From assembly GCA_964519345.1 (NCBI GenBank), contig CAZFKX010000011.1:1-64000 (forward strand): a DNA stretch of 64,000 nt, in the 5' to 3' direction. Made by a program: the position numbers and the translations under genes. The first letter of the stretch is position 1. Each line of letters begins with the position of its first letter. Below the pieces are notes generated by a model. That model searched no databases. It saw only the letters and a list, made by a program, of their open reading frames with translations, and was not told the DNA's origin. The stretch comes from Persephonella sp964519345. Lineage in GTDB: Bacteria; Aquificota; Aquificia; Aquificales; Hydrogenothermaceae. Positions 50,986-59,963 of this stretch are shown one piece after another.

Positions 50986-52539
50986 TTGAGAAAGATTGTT
51001 GAAGAAAGGGAAAAACTTAAATTTCAGGGAAGATTAAGGGTTTTCAAAATATGGCTTTACAACATACTTGAAAACGAGAACAGTCCATACAACCAAATAT
51101 ACAACGTTTTTGCTCTATTTATTGTTATAACGTCATCTATAGGTGTTCTGATAGAGCTTACACCTCTGGAAGCCAAACTTCCACCCGATCTCGACATATT
51201 TCTAAGGGATTATGAAGAGATCGTTCTTATATTTTTTGTTGTTGAGTATTTAACAAGACTCTGGGTAATATCAAACTTTACAGATGATTTTAAAAGAGCA
51301 TATCTGTCATATGAAAGTCCAGAAAAAATATCAAAATTCTTTTTTGCTGTAAAAGAAGCATTTAAACCTAAAATCCAGTGGATGAAAACCCCTTATGCGA
51401 TTATTGATTTGCTATCAATACTGCCTATAATAAGACCTTTAAGAGCTTTCAGAATTCTAAGAGTTCTAAGGCTTTTAAAGATCATAAGATATGGAGGTGC
51501 TATAAAGAGCTTTATATTTGCCATAAAAGAACAGGCATACCTTTTTTTATTTATATTTTTTACTATAATAACATGGATTGTCATACTATCACTACTTGTT
51601 TATATATTTGAGTACAATGCAGGAAATGAGTTATTTGTTTCTATGTGGCATGCTATTTATTGGGGAATTGTGACAATCTCTACAGTTGGTTTTGGTGATA
51701 TACATCCTGTAACAGATCCAGGTAGAATAATAACATCAATAATGATAGGAGGAGGAATAGTACTTGTTGCTGCATTAACAGGTACATTTTCAGCGGCACT
51801 TGTTAGCAGATTAATGACTTTGAAGGAAGGTGGTCTAAAGATGGAGAACCTTGAGAACCATATAGTTATATGTGGCTGGAATGAAACTGCAGAAGAAATA
51901 ATGGAGCAGATACTAAGTATGAAGATAGAAAAGGAAAAACCTGTTGTTATAGTTACAAATCTACCAAAATCCGCTATCGGAATAGAACTTCCAAGAGATA
52001 TTTTTTACAAAAGGGGAGATTTTATTCAGGAAAATATCCTGATGGAAGTCGGAATTGATAAAGCCGAACATGTAGTTATAGTAGCAGAAAGGGAGGAAGG
52101 TCTATCTGAAAGAAATATAGATGCAAGAACAGCTCTTGCATCCATGCTTATAAAAACATTAAATCCGGATGTGCACCTGTATGTTGAGGTATTACTTGAC
52201 GAGGATGCTGATATATTCCAGAAGAGAATGAGGGTGAGGGAGGTTATAATCCATGGTCAGATCCTTGGAAAGATAATGTTTACAAGCATACTAAATCCCG
52301 GCGCAACATCATTGATCAAAACACTTGTTGATAAGGAAAGAGGAATAAGAAAGGTAAAAGTCTCAGGTCTTGGAAAATTTGAAAACTTTGGACAGCTTTT
52401 ATCACACACAAGAAAGTATGGATATCTTCCTGTTGCTGTAGAGAGAAGAGGAAAAATACATTTAAATCCTATGGATACATTTTTGCTTAAAAAAGAAGAT
52501 TTTGTCTTTCTTATTCCCTCTGGCGGTGGTGAAAGTTGA
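50986..52539 (+). CDS. Voltage-sensor type K+ channel with RCK (TrkA-N) domain
   Basis: The protein is 517 residues. A six-helix channel includes an S4-like segment with basic residues at every third position (150-168: RPLRAFRILRVLRLLKIIR). The selectivity filter is TVGFGD (233-238). The cytoplasmic RCK domain starts HIVICGWNETAEEI (from about 292), where the usual GxGxxG is replaced by GWN as in MthK, and a second RCK_C-like part follows. TTG start. It could sense voltage and ligand. It belongs with the KhtTU-like pair in a potassium-control cluster. Confidence 0.9.
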   Translation: MRKIVEEREKLKFQGRLRVFKIWLYNILENENSPYNQIYNVFALFIVITSSIGVLIELTPLEAKLPPDLDIFLRDYEEIVLIFFVVEYLTRLWVISNFTDDFKRAYLSYESPEKISKFFFAVKEAFKPKIQWMKTPYAIIDLLSILPIIRPLRAFRILRVLRLLKIIRYGGAIKSFIFAIKEQAYLFLFIFFTIITWIVILSLLVYIFEYNAGNELFVSMWHAIYWGIVTISTVGFGDIHPVTDPGRIITSIMIGGGIVLVAALTGTFSAALVSRLMTLKEGGLKMENLENHIVICGWNETAEEIMEQILSMKIEKEKPVVIVTNLPKSAIGIELPRDIFYKRGDFIQENILMEVGIDKAEHVVIVAEREEGLSERNIDARTALASMLIKTLNPDVHLYVEVLLDEDADIFQKRMRVREVIIHGQILGKIMFTSILNPGATSLIKTLVDKERGIRKVKVSGLGKFENFGQLLSHTRKYGYLPVAVERRGKIHLNPMDTFLLKKEDFVFLIPSGGGES

Positions 52540-53228
52540 CAAACATACTTATAACAAAATCAGAAGATGAGATAAGAAAGTATAAAAGGAATGGTATTAA
52601 TATAATTCCTTTTCCTACAATAAAAACCGTTCCTTTAGATTTTGATATAGATACAGACAGATTTGATATCTATATTTTTACAAGCGTTAATGCAGTTAAG
52701 CATTTTTTTAACAAAATTTCCCCTGAAAGGATAAAAAACAAAAAAATTATGGCAGTTGGAAAAAAAACAAAATCGGCTCTTGAAAAATTAAACTTTAAAA
52801 AAATAGAGATCCCGAATATCCAGAGCTCGGAAGGACTTTTAAAAACTCTTTCAAAATATAATTATATAAACAAAAGAATCTGCTTGCCGAGAGCAAAAAA
52901 AGGTATAGATCTACTTGAAAAAGAATTTAAAAATTTAACTGTAATTCCCATTTATGAAACAGTGTTAAACATCCCAAAAAATAAAAAAGAAGTAAAAGAG
53001 CTATTTGAAAAAAATCTTATAAATTTTGTTCTCTTTACAAGTCCATCAAATATTGAAAACTTTATAAAGATATTTAAGAAGAGATCTGTTTATTATCTTA
53101 AAAGAACGGATGTTATACCAATAGGAAAAACAACAGGAAAAAAGCTGAAAGAGTTAGGTATTGAACCTCTGTTCATTCCTGAGGAACCGTCTATAGAGAA
53201 GATTATAAGCCAGATCGCCTCAACCTGA
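52536..53228 (+). CDS. hemD: Uroporphyrinogen-III synthase
   Basis: The 230-residue protein closes hydroxymethylbilane with inversion of ring D. HemD is poorly conserved, but FTSVNAVKHFF, VGKKTKSALEKL, LPRAKKGIDLLEKE and FTSPSNIENFIKIF occur at the expected places of the two-domain fold. The TTG start overlaps the channel gene stop. The 3' end overlaps lpxC by 9 bases. Confidence 0.82.
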   Translation: MTNILITKSEDEIRKYKRNGINIIPFPTIKTVPLDFDIDTDRFDIYIFTSVNAVKHFFNKISPERIKNKKIMAVGKKTKSALEKLNFKKIEIPNIQSSEGLLKTLSKYNYINKRICLPRAKKGIDLLEKEFKNLTVIPIYETVLNIPKNKKEVKELFEKNLINFVLFTSPSNIENFIKIFKKRSVYYLKRTDVIPIGKTTGKKLKELGIEPLFIPEEPSIEKIISQIAST

Positions 53229-54113
53229 TACACCAGTTTTAAGGTGGGATATACTGCTCAGTATTTCTGATGCATATTTAACATCAAACTTTGATTCATC
53301 AATCAGTTTTCTAACAAATGAGGCATTAAGTCTGTGGCCTCCTTTAAAAGAATATACCTCACCTATAACAGGCATACCTAATAGATAAAGATCTCCGATC
53401 AGATCAAGAACTTTATGTTTAACAGGTTCATCCTCAAACCTCAGACCTTCTGGGTTTAACACAGTTTCCCCTTTAAAAACAACAGCATTATCAAGAGAAC
53501 CTCCCCTTGCAAGACCTTTTTCCCTGAGGAACTCTATCTCCTCAAGAAAACAGTATGTCCTCGCCTTTGCAACATTTATAAAATCATCTTTATCAGTAGA
53601 GTCATAACTGTACTTTTTATTTCCAATAATTCTGTTTCTGTAAGAAGCCTGATATGTAGCCATAAAGCCTCTGTACGGCCTTCCAGTAATATATTTATCT
53701 CCTTCAGAAACGTTAAGTTCACTATTTATAACAGCATAAATCTTTTCTTCCTTAAGAGAAACAATTCCTGCATCCTTTATTTTTTCAATAAACATAATTG
53801 AGCTTCCATCAAGTATTGGAAGTTCTTCAGAATCTATATGTATATAAATATTGTCTATACCGGTAAAATAGAGTGCAGCCATAAGATGCTCAACAGTCCT
53901 TACTGTTTGACCTTCTTTTCTTAATGAGGTTGAAAACTCAAAACTGTTCGCATACTCTATCCTTGCAGGTATAAGAACATTATTTCTTATAAAGTTTATT
54001 CCTTCATAACTTTCTGCCGGGATAAGTTTTACATTTACAGGTTCTCCAGAGTGGAGACCGATTCCTTTTATGTAAGCCTCTTTTCTTATCGTTCTTTGAA
54101 ATTTACAGATCAT
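53220..54113 (-). CDS. lpxC: UDP-3-O-acyl-N-acetylglucosamine deacetylase LpxC
   Basis: This zinc enzyme commits to lipid A synthesis. The 297-residue protein has RTIRKEAYIKGIGLHSG at the start, zinc ligand His in VEHLMAALY, the HKVLDLIGDLYLLG block (second zinc His plus Asp) and the general-base GGHRLN. It shows that the cell makes lipid A and so is diderm. AGGAGA precedes the ATG. Confidence 0.96.
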   Translation of the reverse strand: MICKFQRTIRKEAYIKGIGLHSGEPVNVKLIPAESYEGINFIRNNVLIPARIEYANSFEFSTSLRKEGQTVRTVEHLMAALYFTGIDNIYIHIDSEELPILDGSSIMFIEKIKDAGIVSLKEEKIYAVINSELNVSEGDKYITGRPYRGFMATYQASYRNRIIGNKKYSYDSTDKDDFINVAKARTYCFLEEIEFLREKGLARGGSLDNAVVFKGETVLNPEGLRFEDEPVKHKVLDLIGDLYLLGMPVIGEVYSFKGGHRLNASFVRKLIDESKFDVKYASEILSSISHLKTGVSG

Positions 54114-54210
54114 ATCATTCTCCTAAACAATTATTGTATAAAGTTTATAATGCAAAAAACATACCAATATATAAGGCTTAAAAATAAAGTTTTTATTTTT
54201 TAAAAAATTT

Positions 54211-54228
54211 TTATTTTTGCAAAAATAA
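54211..54228. repeat. 18-base perfect palindrome between lpxC and the next gene
   Basis: TTATTTTTGCAAAAATAA is an exact dyad in the 193-base divergent gap at 54114-54306. Just before it ATTTTTTAAAAAAT (about 54195-54208) is also palindromic, and right after it comes TAAGACAGACAG. The gap is extremely A/T-rich and may hold the promoters of both genes. No clear -35/-10 pair could be fixed. Confidence 0.35.
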
Positions 54229-54306
54229 GACAGACAGCTTATCCTCTTTGAGATTTTTCCAGCGGTTCTTTTGTAAATTTGAAAATAACTGTTATATTTT
54301 ATATAT

Positions 54307-55539
54307 ATGGATCAATCTTCAAAGGAAAGACAGCTTAAGATATACGAGATCAAAACCGGGATACTGCATCTTCTGCAGGATCTAAAAAAGGATCTAAAAC
54401 TGATAATAGAAAACAGATTTATGAATGAAAATGAACAAAAAAACGAGCTTGAAAAATTCTTTAAGGATAAAGAGTATGTAGATCTTAATATGTTCTTGAG
54501 TAAATGTATATCCGTACTTGAAAAACCTGCTGTATCAATGGAATCATCAGAACTTACTATCCTAAAAGAGAAAGAGAGCCTGATAAAAACGATTGAATCC
54601 ATAATAAACAGACTTGAATTTACAAACCATAAATTAGATAAGATAGGAGAAAAAGCACATTGGATACTTGATCAACTATCTTTTAAAGATTATATGGTAC
54701 AGGTAAAAAAAGAACTTGTGCAGAATCTTGATAAAGCCATAACAAGAACACTAAATAAAGATTTATCAAAGCTAAAACAGAAATTAAAAGGACTTGAAAA
54801 AGTAAACAGATATGAAGAATTAAATATCTTTAAGAAGCAGATAGAGGGTGAGATAAATCTTTATATATCACATGATATATTTCCAAAGATAGAGCATATA
54901 TTCAAAAATTACAAAAAAGATCTTGCAAAGAAGATAGATCAGTATATTCAAAAACTCCTAATAGATCCTGAATTAAAAGGAAGGATAAATGAAGAACTGT
55001 CAGATATGGTTGATAGTTTTTCAATAAAGGCATCACAGTTTTACTACATAGCCCCTGATTTTCCACCAGATATATTCAGCCAAAATAGAAATATCTCTGA
55101 ACTGGATATACTGAAGGAAAATCTTCAAAGTACCAGATTTATAACAATTTTATCTTCCGGTCTCCTATTTTTAGCTGTAGGTTTTATGATGCCTGAAGGT
55201 ATTTACGAACTAATAGCTTCAGGTTCAGGCATTCTCATACTTGTTTATTCAATCATAGATAGTATATACCTTAACGACTATTTTTATAAGAAGTATATAG
55301 CAATGATAAAAAATAAAATAAGGAAAGAATTTGAGAAATCTATAGATAATATAAAGGATGATATAAGAGAAAAACTTATTAAAATATCGGAAAAGTTTGA
55401 AAAAAATATCTCGCTAATTATTGAAAAAGAAACAAGGGAGATACAAAACTATATCCTGGATATAAATAGTATAAAAAAAGTTTACAATAGATATATAGAA
55501 GAACTTAAAAATACTCTTAAATCAGTTGAAGAGGTATAG
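54307..55539 (+). CDS. Uncharacterised membrane-hairpin coiled-coil protein
   Basis: The 410-residue product is not recognised. It is almost wholly helical and Lys/Glu-rich. Long coiled-coil stretches (about 5-60, 85-245) lead to two adjacent membrane helices (about 278-295 and 299-322) joined by only a few residues. A second long coiled coil (about 330-410) runs back. Stalk, hydrophobic hairpin and returning stalk resemble the helical trunk and paddle of bacterial dynamin-like proteins, but no GTPase motif is present. It is followed directly (no gap) by the HEPN-like gene, so the two probably act together. Confidence 0.75.
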   Translation: MDQSSKERQLKIYEIKTGILHLLQDLKKDLKLIIENRFMNENEQKNELEKFFKDKEYVDLNMFLSKCISVLEKPAVSMESSELTILKEKESLIKTIESIINRLEFTNHKLDKIGEKAHWILDQLSFKDYMVQVKKELVQNLDKAITRTLNKDLSKLKQKLKGLEKVNRYEELNIFKKQIEGEINLYISHDIFPKIEHIFKNYKKDLAKKIDQYIQKLLIDPELKGRINEELSDMVDSFSIKASQFYYIAPDFPPDIFSQNRNISELDILKENLQSTRFITILSSGLLFLAVGFMMPEGIYELIASGSGILILVYSIIDSIYLNDYFYKKYIAMIKNKIRKEFEKSIDNIKDDIREKLIKISEKFEKNISLIIEKETREIQNYILDINSIKKVYNRYIEELKNTLKSVEEV

Positions 55540-56418
55540 ATGTTAGATACTCAATTTCTTAATGAAAAAGCCACTAAATTCAGATCTGCTTTAAAAAAAG
55601 TAAAAAAGATTATTGATAAAGGTCCTGATCAGTTTAAAGAAACACCTATGTACCCCGACAGAGTTCAGTACTACATGATAATAGCATATGACGAGCTTGA
55701 TCAGATAGCCTGCCACTTATTGAGAGAAATGCTTGGTATCAAGAAAAAGGAAAACTGTATTAATGAACTTGCGTCTCAAGATATCTTTTCAGGGAAAATC
55801 TCAAGAGCTTTAAATGATTTTCAAAAATTCAGGGATGATATATTCAAAAAAAAATTTAATTACTCAGCTGAACAGATGTATGTCTCTATAAAAAATATTT
55901 TGGATAATCTTTACGATAATTTTATTCAAGAACTTGGATCATTAGTAAAAGAGATAAAATCAAAAGAACCAAAACTGAAAATACCTGTAAACTTAAAAAA
56001 AGTAAATGAACAGGCAAAAGCCGTCAGGTCATCTGTAAAAAAAATAAGATTGTTTTTAAATTACCCATTTGAGGAGTTTAAGAAAAGTCCCATGTTTATA
56101 GATAGAACAAGATATTTCCTGGTTGTTGCCGTTGACAGCAGTCTTTGGATATGCAGACATATACTTAGAAAACTAAGATCACCTCACAAGAAATGTTTTG
56201 AAGGGCTCTTTAATGAAGGTATAATTTCCAAAAAAACAGCTGAAGATCTAAATGATCTTCTACTACTAAGAGATGTTTTTGCGAATCCAGAAAAAGAAAT
56301 AAAATTAGAGGAACTATTCAAAATAGCTGAAAAAAGCATTTATGTGTTTGACAGCTATATAAAGCAGATCTCCCAAGCTATAATAGGTACTTCAGAAAGT
56401 GGGAAGTACAGGTCTTGA
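55540..56418 (+). CDS. Tandem HEPN/HepT-like (DUF86-type) protein lacking the catalytic histidine
   Basis: The 292-residue protein is an internal duplication. Residues 9-135 and 155-285 align: RSALKKVKKIIDKGPDQFKETPMYPDRVQYYMIIAYDEL against RSSVKKIRLFLNYPFEEFKKSPMFIDRTRYFLVVAVDSS. Each copy has the HepT-like DRxRYxLxxAxD segment and a helix with Arg-Asp where HEPN RNases carry RNxLVH. The histidine is missing in both (RDDIFKKK and RDVFANPE). It is probably a non-catalytic binding protein or antitoxin-like regulator. No nucleotidyltransferase partner (MntA) is adjacent. It overlaps the ABC ATPase gene by 27 bases at the 3' end. Confidence 0.7.
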   Translation: MLDTQFLNEKATKFRSALKKVKKIIDKGPDQFKETPMYPDRVQYYMIIAYDELDQIACHLLREMLGIKKKENCINELASQDIFSGKISRALNDFQKFRDDIFKKKFNYSAEQMYVSIKNILDNLYDNFIQELGSLVKEIKSKEPKLKIPVNLKKVNEQAKAVRSSVKKIRLFLNYPFEEFKKSPMFIDRTRYFLVVAVDSSLWICRHILRKLRSPHKKCFEGLFNEGIISKKTAEDLNDLLLLRDVFANPEKEIKLEELFKIAEKSIYVFDSYIKQISQAIIGTSESGKYRS

Positions 56419-57210
56419 GGAAAGCAGTTTTTTTGTGTAAGGATGTTGAGGATTATCAAATATTTTAAATACATCTCCCTTCTCAACTATCTCACCTTTA
56501 TAGATAACAAGAACTCTGTCCGCTATTTCTGCAACAATACCTAAATCATGGGTTATCAAAAGAATTCCCATTCCCATATCCTCTTTAAGTATCTTAAACA
56601 GTTTTAAGATCTGTGCAGAGACTGTAACATCTAAAGCCGTCGTAGGTTCATCAGCAAGTATAAGATCAGGATTATTCGCGACAGCAATAGCTATAGCTAT
56701 CCTCTGTTTCAAACCACCTGACAGTTCATGAGGATACTGTTCAAACCTTTTTTCAGGATCAGGAATATGAGCTTTTTTCATTGATTCAATAGCAATTCTT
56801 TTTGCCTCTCTGTAACTTACACTCCTGTGTGCAAGTACAGACTCAACTATCTGATCCCCTACCTTTAAAAGCGGATTAAGCACAGCTGAAGGTTCCTGAA
56901 ATATCATTGATACTACATTTCCCCTTATTTTCCTTTTATCATTTTCAGAAAGCTTTGTGATATCAATATCTTGTCCACTATGATGAAGTATTATCTCCCC
57001 TTTAATCTCTGCATATGATGGAAGGAGATCAAGAATAGAGTAACAGGTAACACTTTTTCCTGAACCTGATTCACCAACAAGAGCAACTATCTCACCTTTG
57101 CTTATCTCAAACGATATCCCTTTTAAAGCCCTAACAATCTCGTTTTCTATATAAAAACTTACAGAAAGGTCTCTAACAGTTAAAATAGGGGATAGAGATT
57201 GTTTAGACAT
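56392..57210 (-). CDS. Peptide/nickel-type ABC transporter ATPase (OppD/DppD family), short form
   Basis: The 272-residue ATPase has Walker A GESGSGKSVT, signature HELSGGLKQRIAIAIA, Walker B DLILADEPTTALDV and a switch His (LLITHDLG). The OppD-specific sequence VSMIFQEPSAVLNPLLKVGDQI is clear. The protein stops after the first few residues (RPVLPTF) where OppD normally has its C-terminal oligopeptide domain (about 320-330 residues in all). No permease or binding protein is nearby. Confidence 0.9.
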   Translation of the reverse strand: MSKQSLSPILTVRDLSVSFYIENEIVRALKGISFEISKGEIVALVGESGSGKSVTCYSILDLLPSYAEIKGEIILHHSGQDIDITKLSENDKRKIRGNVVSMIFQEPSAVLNPLLKVGDQIVESVLAHRSVSYREAKRIAIESMKKAHIPDPEKRFEQYPHELSGGLKQRIAIAIAVANNPDLILADEPTTALDVTVSAQILKLFKILKEDMGMGILLITHDLGIVAEIADRVLVIYKGEIVEKGDVFKIFDNPQHPYTKKLLSSRPVLPTF

Positions 57211-57229
57211 AATCCCATCCCCCTATCTA

Positions 57230-58126
57230 TTACTTTAATGCTTCTAATATCTGATTTATCTTATCAGCTTTCATATACCCAGAAATAACAACACCCTTAG
57301 GGAATATTAATGTAGGCGTTCCTCCTATTCCATATTTCTGTGCAAACTCAAAATGTTTTTCTATTATATTCTTACCTTTATCACACTTTTTCCCAAGTTT
57401 TCTTAGCTTAGATTGATCTTTATCTTTAACAGCTTTGAAGCTCTCTTCAAGTATCTCCCTTTTCTTGTCTAAGCTCTTTTCACATAGAATTCTCTGAGAT
57501 ATTGTCTGTGCATGCTTATGAAACGGAAGGGGAAACAGTATTATCTCAAATTTAACATCATTTCTCTTATCAAGAACAGATAGCATTTCATCATGAAACT
57601 TTGCACAGAATGGACATTCTGGATCGTCCACAACATAAATTGTATATTTTGCCTTTTTATTTCCAAAAGTAACAGTAGTTTTAGGTATGCTGTCTGTATC
57701 AACAAGAATTACACCTGTTATCCTGTCTCCAAGAATCTTTTTTAATTTCTCTACTTTTGCCTTTCCAAGCCTTTTTTCAAGCTCTTTTATCTTTTTTTCC
57801 TCCATAGCCTTTGCAAGTTCCATCGCTCTTTCTCTTGTAAGGCTTCTTCTCTCCTTAAGATCAATAATCTCGCCTGATATAAGATATCTCATTGAGCAGT
57901 CAACATAAATAGGTATTCTCTTACCCCTTATCTCTACTACAACCTCATAAAGACCCTCGACAGGAGCTCTCGATACCGATATAACCTTTCCATTACCCAA
58001 AACACCGCTTAGTTTGTTTTCCATCTTCTTAGGAGACACATCTTTTATCTCGCATTCGTCCGAGAGTGAAGGTATTGATACAAAAAGAATCAGTAAAAAA
58101 ACTGTAAAAAGATTTTTAATATTCAT
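57230..58126 (-). CDS. DsbC/DsbG-like periplasmic thiol-disulfide isomerase
   Basis: The 298-residue protein has a signal peptide (about 1-22), an N-terminal region, a charged helical linker (about 95-132), and a thioredoxin-fold domain with active site CPFC (171-174, DDPECPFCAKFHDE). The cis-Pro loop is GGTPTLIFPKG. Extra cysteines at about 25 and 77 (CEIKDVSPKK and CSMRYL) resemble the DsbC dimerisation domain. It may fold exported disulfide proteins, such as the Cys-rich subtilisin. Confidence 0.85.
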   Translation of the reverse strand: MNIKNLFTVFLLILFVSIPSLSDECEIKDVSPKKMENKLSGVLGNGKVISVSRAPVEGLYEVVVEIRGKRIPIYVDCSMRYLISGEIIDLKERRSLTRERAMELAKAMEEKKIKELEKRLGKAKVEKLKKILGDRITGVILVDTDSIPKTTVTFGNKKAKYTIYVVDDPECPFCAKFHDEMLSVLDKRNDVKFEIILFPLPFHKHAQTISQRILCEKSLDKKREILEESFKAVKDKDQSKLRKLGKKCDKGKNIIEKHFEFAQKYGIGGTPTLIFPKGVVISGYMKADKINQILEALK

Positions 58127-58216
58127 AAAATCCTCCCTTTAGGATATTTAGATATCTTGTATATAGTATAATATTTCTGTGAAATTTTTGTGATTTTTTG
58201 ACTTTTGGAGGTTTAA

Positions 58217-58663
58217 ATGAAAATTTCTATAGGGAGCGATCACGCTGGATACGAGCTTAAAGAGTTGATCAAAAATCATCTTGAAGAAAAAGGTTTTGAA
58301 GTTATAGACAAAGGTACATTCTCAAAAGAAAGTGTTGACTATCCATTATTTGGCGAGGCAGTAGCAAAATCTGTATCTGAAGGGGAATCCACCAGAGGAA
58401 TTGTTATATGTGGAACGGGAATAGGGATATCTATTTCAGCAAACAAAGTAAAAGGTGTAAGAGCCGCCTTATGTACAAATGAATATATGGCGAGAATGTC
58501 AAGAAAGCATAACGATGCAAACATACTGGCACTTGGCTCAAGAGTTCTTGGAACAGATCTTGCTATAAGTATTGTTGACGTTTTCCTCTCAACCGAATTT
58601 GAGGGAGGAAGACATGAGAAAAGAGTTCAACTTATACAGAATATAGAAAAAATCAATCTATAA
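58217..58663 (+). CDS. rpiB: Ribose-5-phosphate isomerase B
   Basis: The 148-residue RpiB/LacAB protein has SDHAGYELKELIKNHL, the active-site Cys loop VICGTGIGISISANKV, and NEYMARMSRKHNDANILALGSRVLG. It interconverts ribose-5- and ribulose-5-phosphate. GGAGG precedes the ATG, and a TATAAT box at 58167-58172 lies 45 bases upstream. It leads an operon with glyA. Confidence 0.96.
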   Translation: MKISIGSDHAGYELKELIKNHLEEKGFEVIDKGTFSKESVDYPLFGEAVAKSVSEGESTRGIVICGTGIGISISANKVKGVRAALCTNEYMARMSRKHNDANILALGSRVLGTDLAISIVDVFLSTEFEGGRHEKRVQLIQNIEKINL

Positions 58664-58676
58664 GGAGGTTGCTTAA

Positions 58677-59939
58677 TTGTTAAGACATCTTAAATCTGTT
58701 GATAGAGAAGTCTTTGAAGCTGTATCAAAAGAATTTAAAAGGCAGCAGGAACATTTAGAGATGATAGCTTCCGAAAATTACACCTCTTATGCTGTTATGG
58801 AAGCTCAGGGCTCTGTACTTACAAATAAGTACGCAGAAGGACTTCCTCATAAGAGATATTATGGGGGGTGCGAATATGTAGATATTGTTGAAGATCTTGC
58901 AATAGATAGACTTAAAAAAATATACGGTGCTGAACATGCAAATGTTCAGCCGCATTCAGGATCACAGGCAAATCAGGCTGTTTATTTTTCACAGCTAAAA
59001 GCTGGCGATACAATAATGGGAATGAGTCTTGCTCATGGAGGACATCTAACACACGGTGCAAAGGTAAATCTATCAGGAATCGTTTTTAACGCTGTCCAGT
59101 ATGGTGTAAATCCTGAAACAGAACTTATAGATTATGATCAGATTTACAAACTTGCAAAAGAATACAAACCTAAAATGATAATCGCAGGAGCATCAGCATA
59201 CTCAAGAATTATAGACTGGGCTAAATTTAAAGAGATAGCAGATCAGGTTGGATCACTTCTAATGGTTGATATGGCACATTACGCAGGACTTATAGCAGGA
59301 GATGCTTATCCATCTCCAGTTCCATATGCCGACTTTGTTACATCAACAACCCACAAAACTTTAAGAGGACCAAGGGGTGGTTTTATACTTTCAAAAGCTC
59401 AATACGGTAAAGATATTGATAAATGGGTTTTTCCAAGACTTCAGGGCGGTCCATTAATGCATGTTATAGCAGCAAAGGCTGTTGCTTTTAAGGAGGCTAT
59501 GACTGAAGAGTTCAAGGAGTATGCAAAGCAGACTGTTAAGAATGCAAGAGTACTTGCTGAAGAGCTTAAAGCTGAAGGTTTAAGGATAGTATCTGGAGGA
59601 ACAGACTCCCATATAGTACTGGTGGATCTGAGACCTTTAAACGTTAAAGGAAATCAGGCAGAAGAAGCTCTTGGCAGGGCAAACATAACAGTTAATAAAA
59701 ACGCAATTCCTTTTGATCCAGAAAAACCCATGATAACTTCAGGAATAAGACTTGGTACTGCAGCACTTACAACAAGAGGAATGAAAGAAAATGATATGAG
59801 AAGAATAGCCAAAAACATAGTTAGGGTCCTGAAAAATCTTGATAATGAAAAGGTTATAAGGGAAGTTAAAGAGGATGTTCTTTCCCTGTGTTCATCATAT
59901 CCTCTTTATTCAGAATGGACAGAATATTACACAGATTAA
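58677..59939 (+). CDS. glyA: Serine hydroxymethyltransferase
   Basis: The 420-residue PLP enzyme makes glycine and methylene-tetrahydrofolate. The TTG start is set by AAGGAGGT (58662-58669). Signatures are IASENYTS, KYAEGLPHKRYYGGCEYVD, QPHSGSQANQAVY and the PLP lysine loop TSTTHKTLRGPRGG. Confidence 0.97.
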   Translation: MLRHLKSVDREVFEAVSKEFKRQQEHLEMIASENYTSYAVMEAQGSVLTNKYAEGLPHKRYYGGCEYVDIVEDLAIDRLKKIYGAEHANVQPHSGSQANQAVYFSQLKAGDTIMGMSLAHGGHLTHGAKVNLSGIVFNAVQYGVNPETELIDYDQIYKLAKEYKPKMIIAGASAYSRIIDWAKFKEIADQVGSLLMVDMAHYAGLIAGDAYPSPVPYADFVTSTTHKTLRGPRGGFILSKAQYGKDIDKWVFPRLQGGPLMHVIAAKAVAFKEAMTEEFKEYAKQTVKNARVLAEELKAEGLRIVSGGTDSHIVLVDLRPLNVKGNQAEEALGRANITVNKNAIPFDPEKPMITSGIRLGTAALTTRGMKENDMRRIAKNIVRVLKNLDNEKVIREVKEDVLSLCSSYPLYSEWTEYYTD

Positions 59940-59963
59940 AAATTAAGAGGTATGTAAATATAG

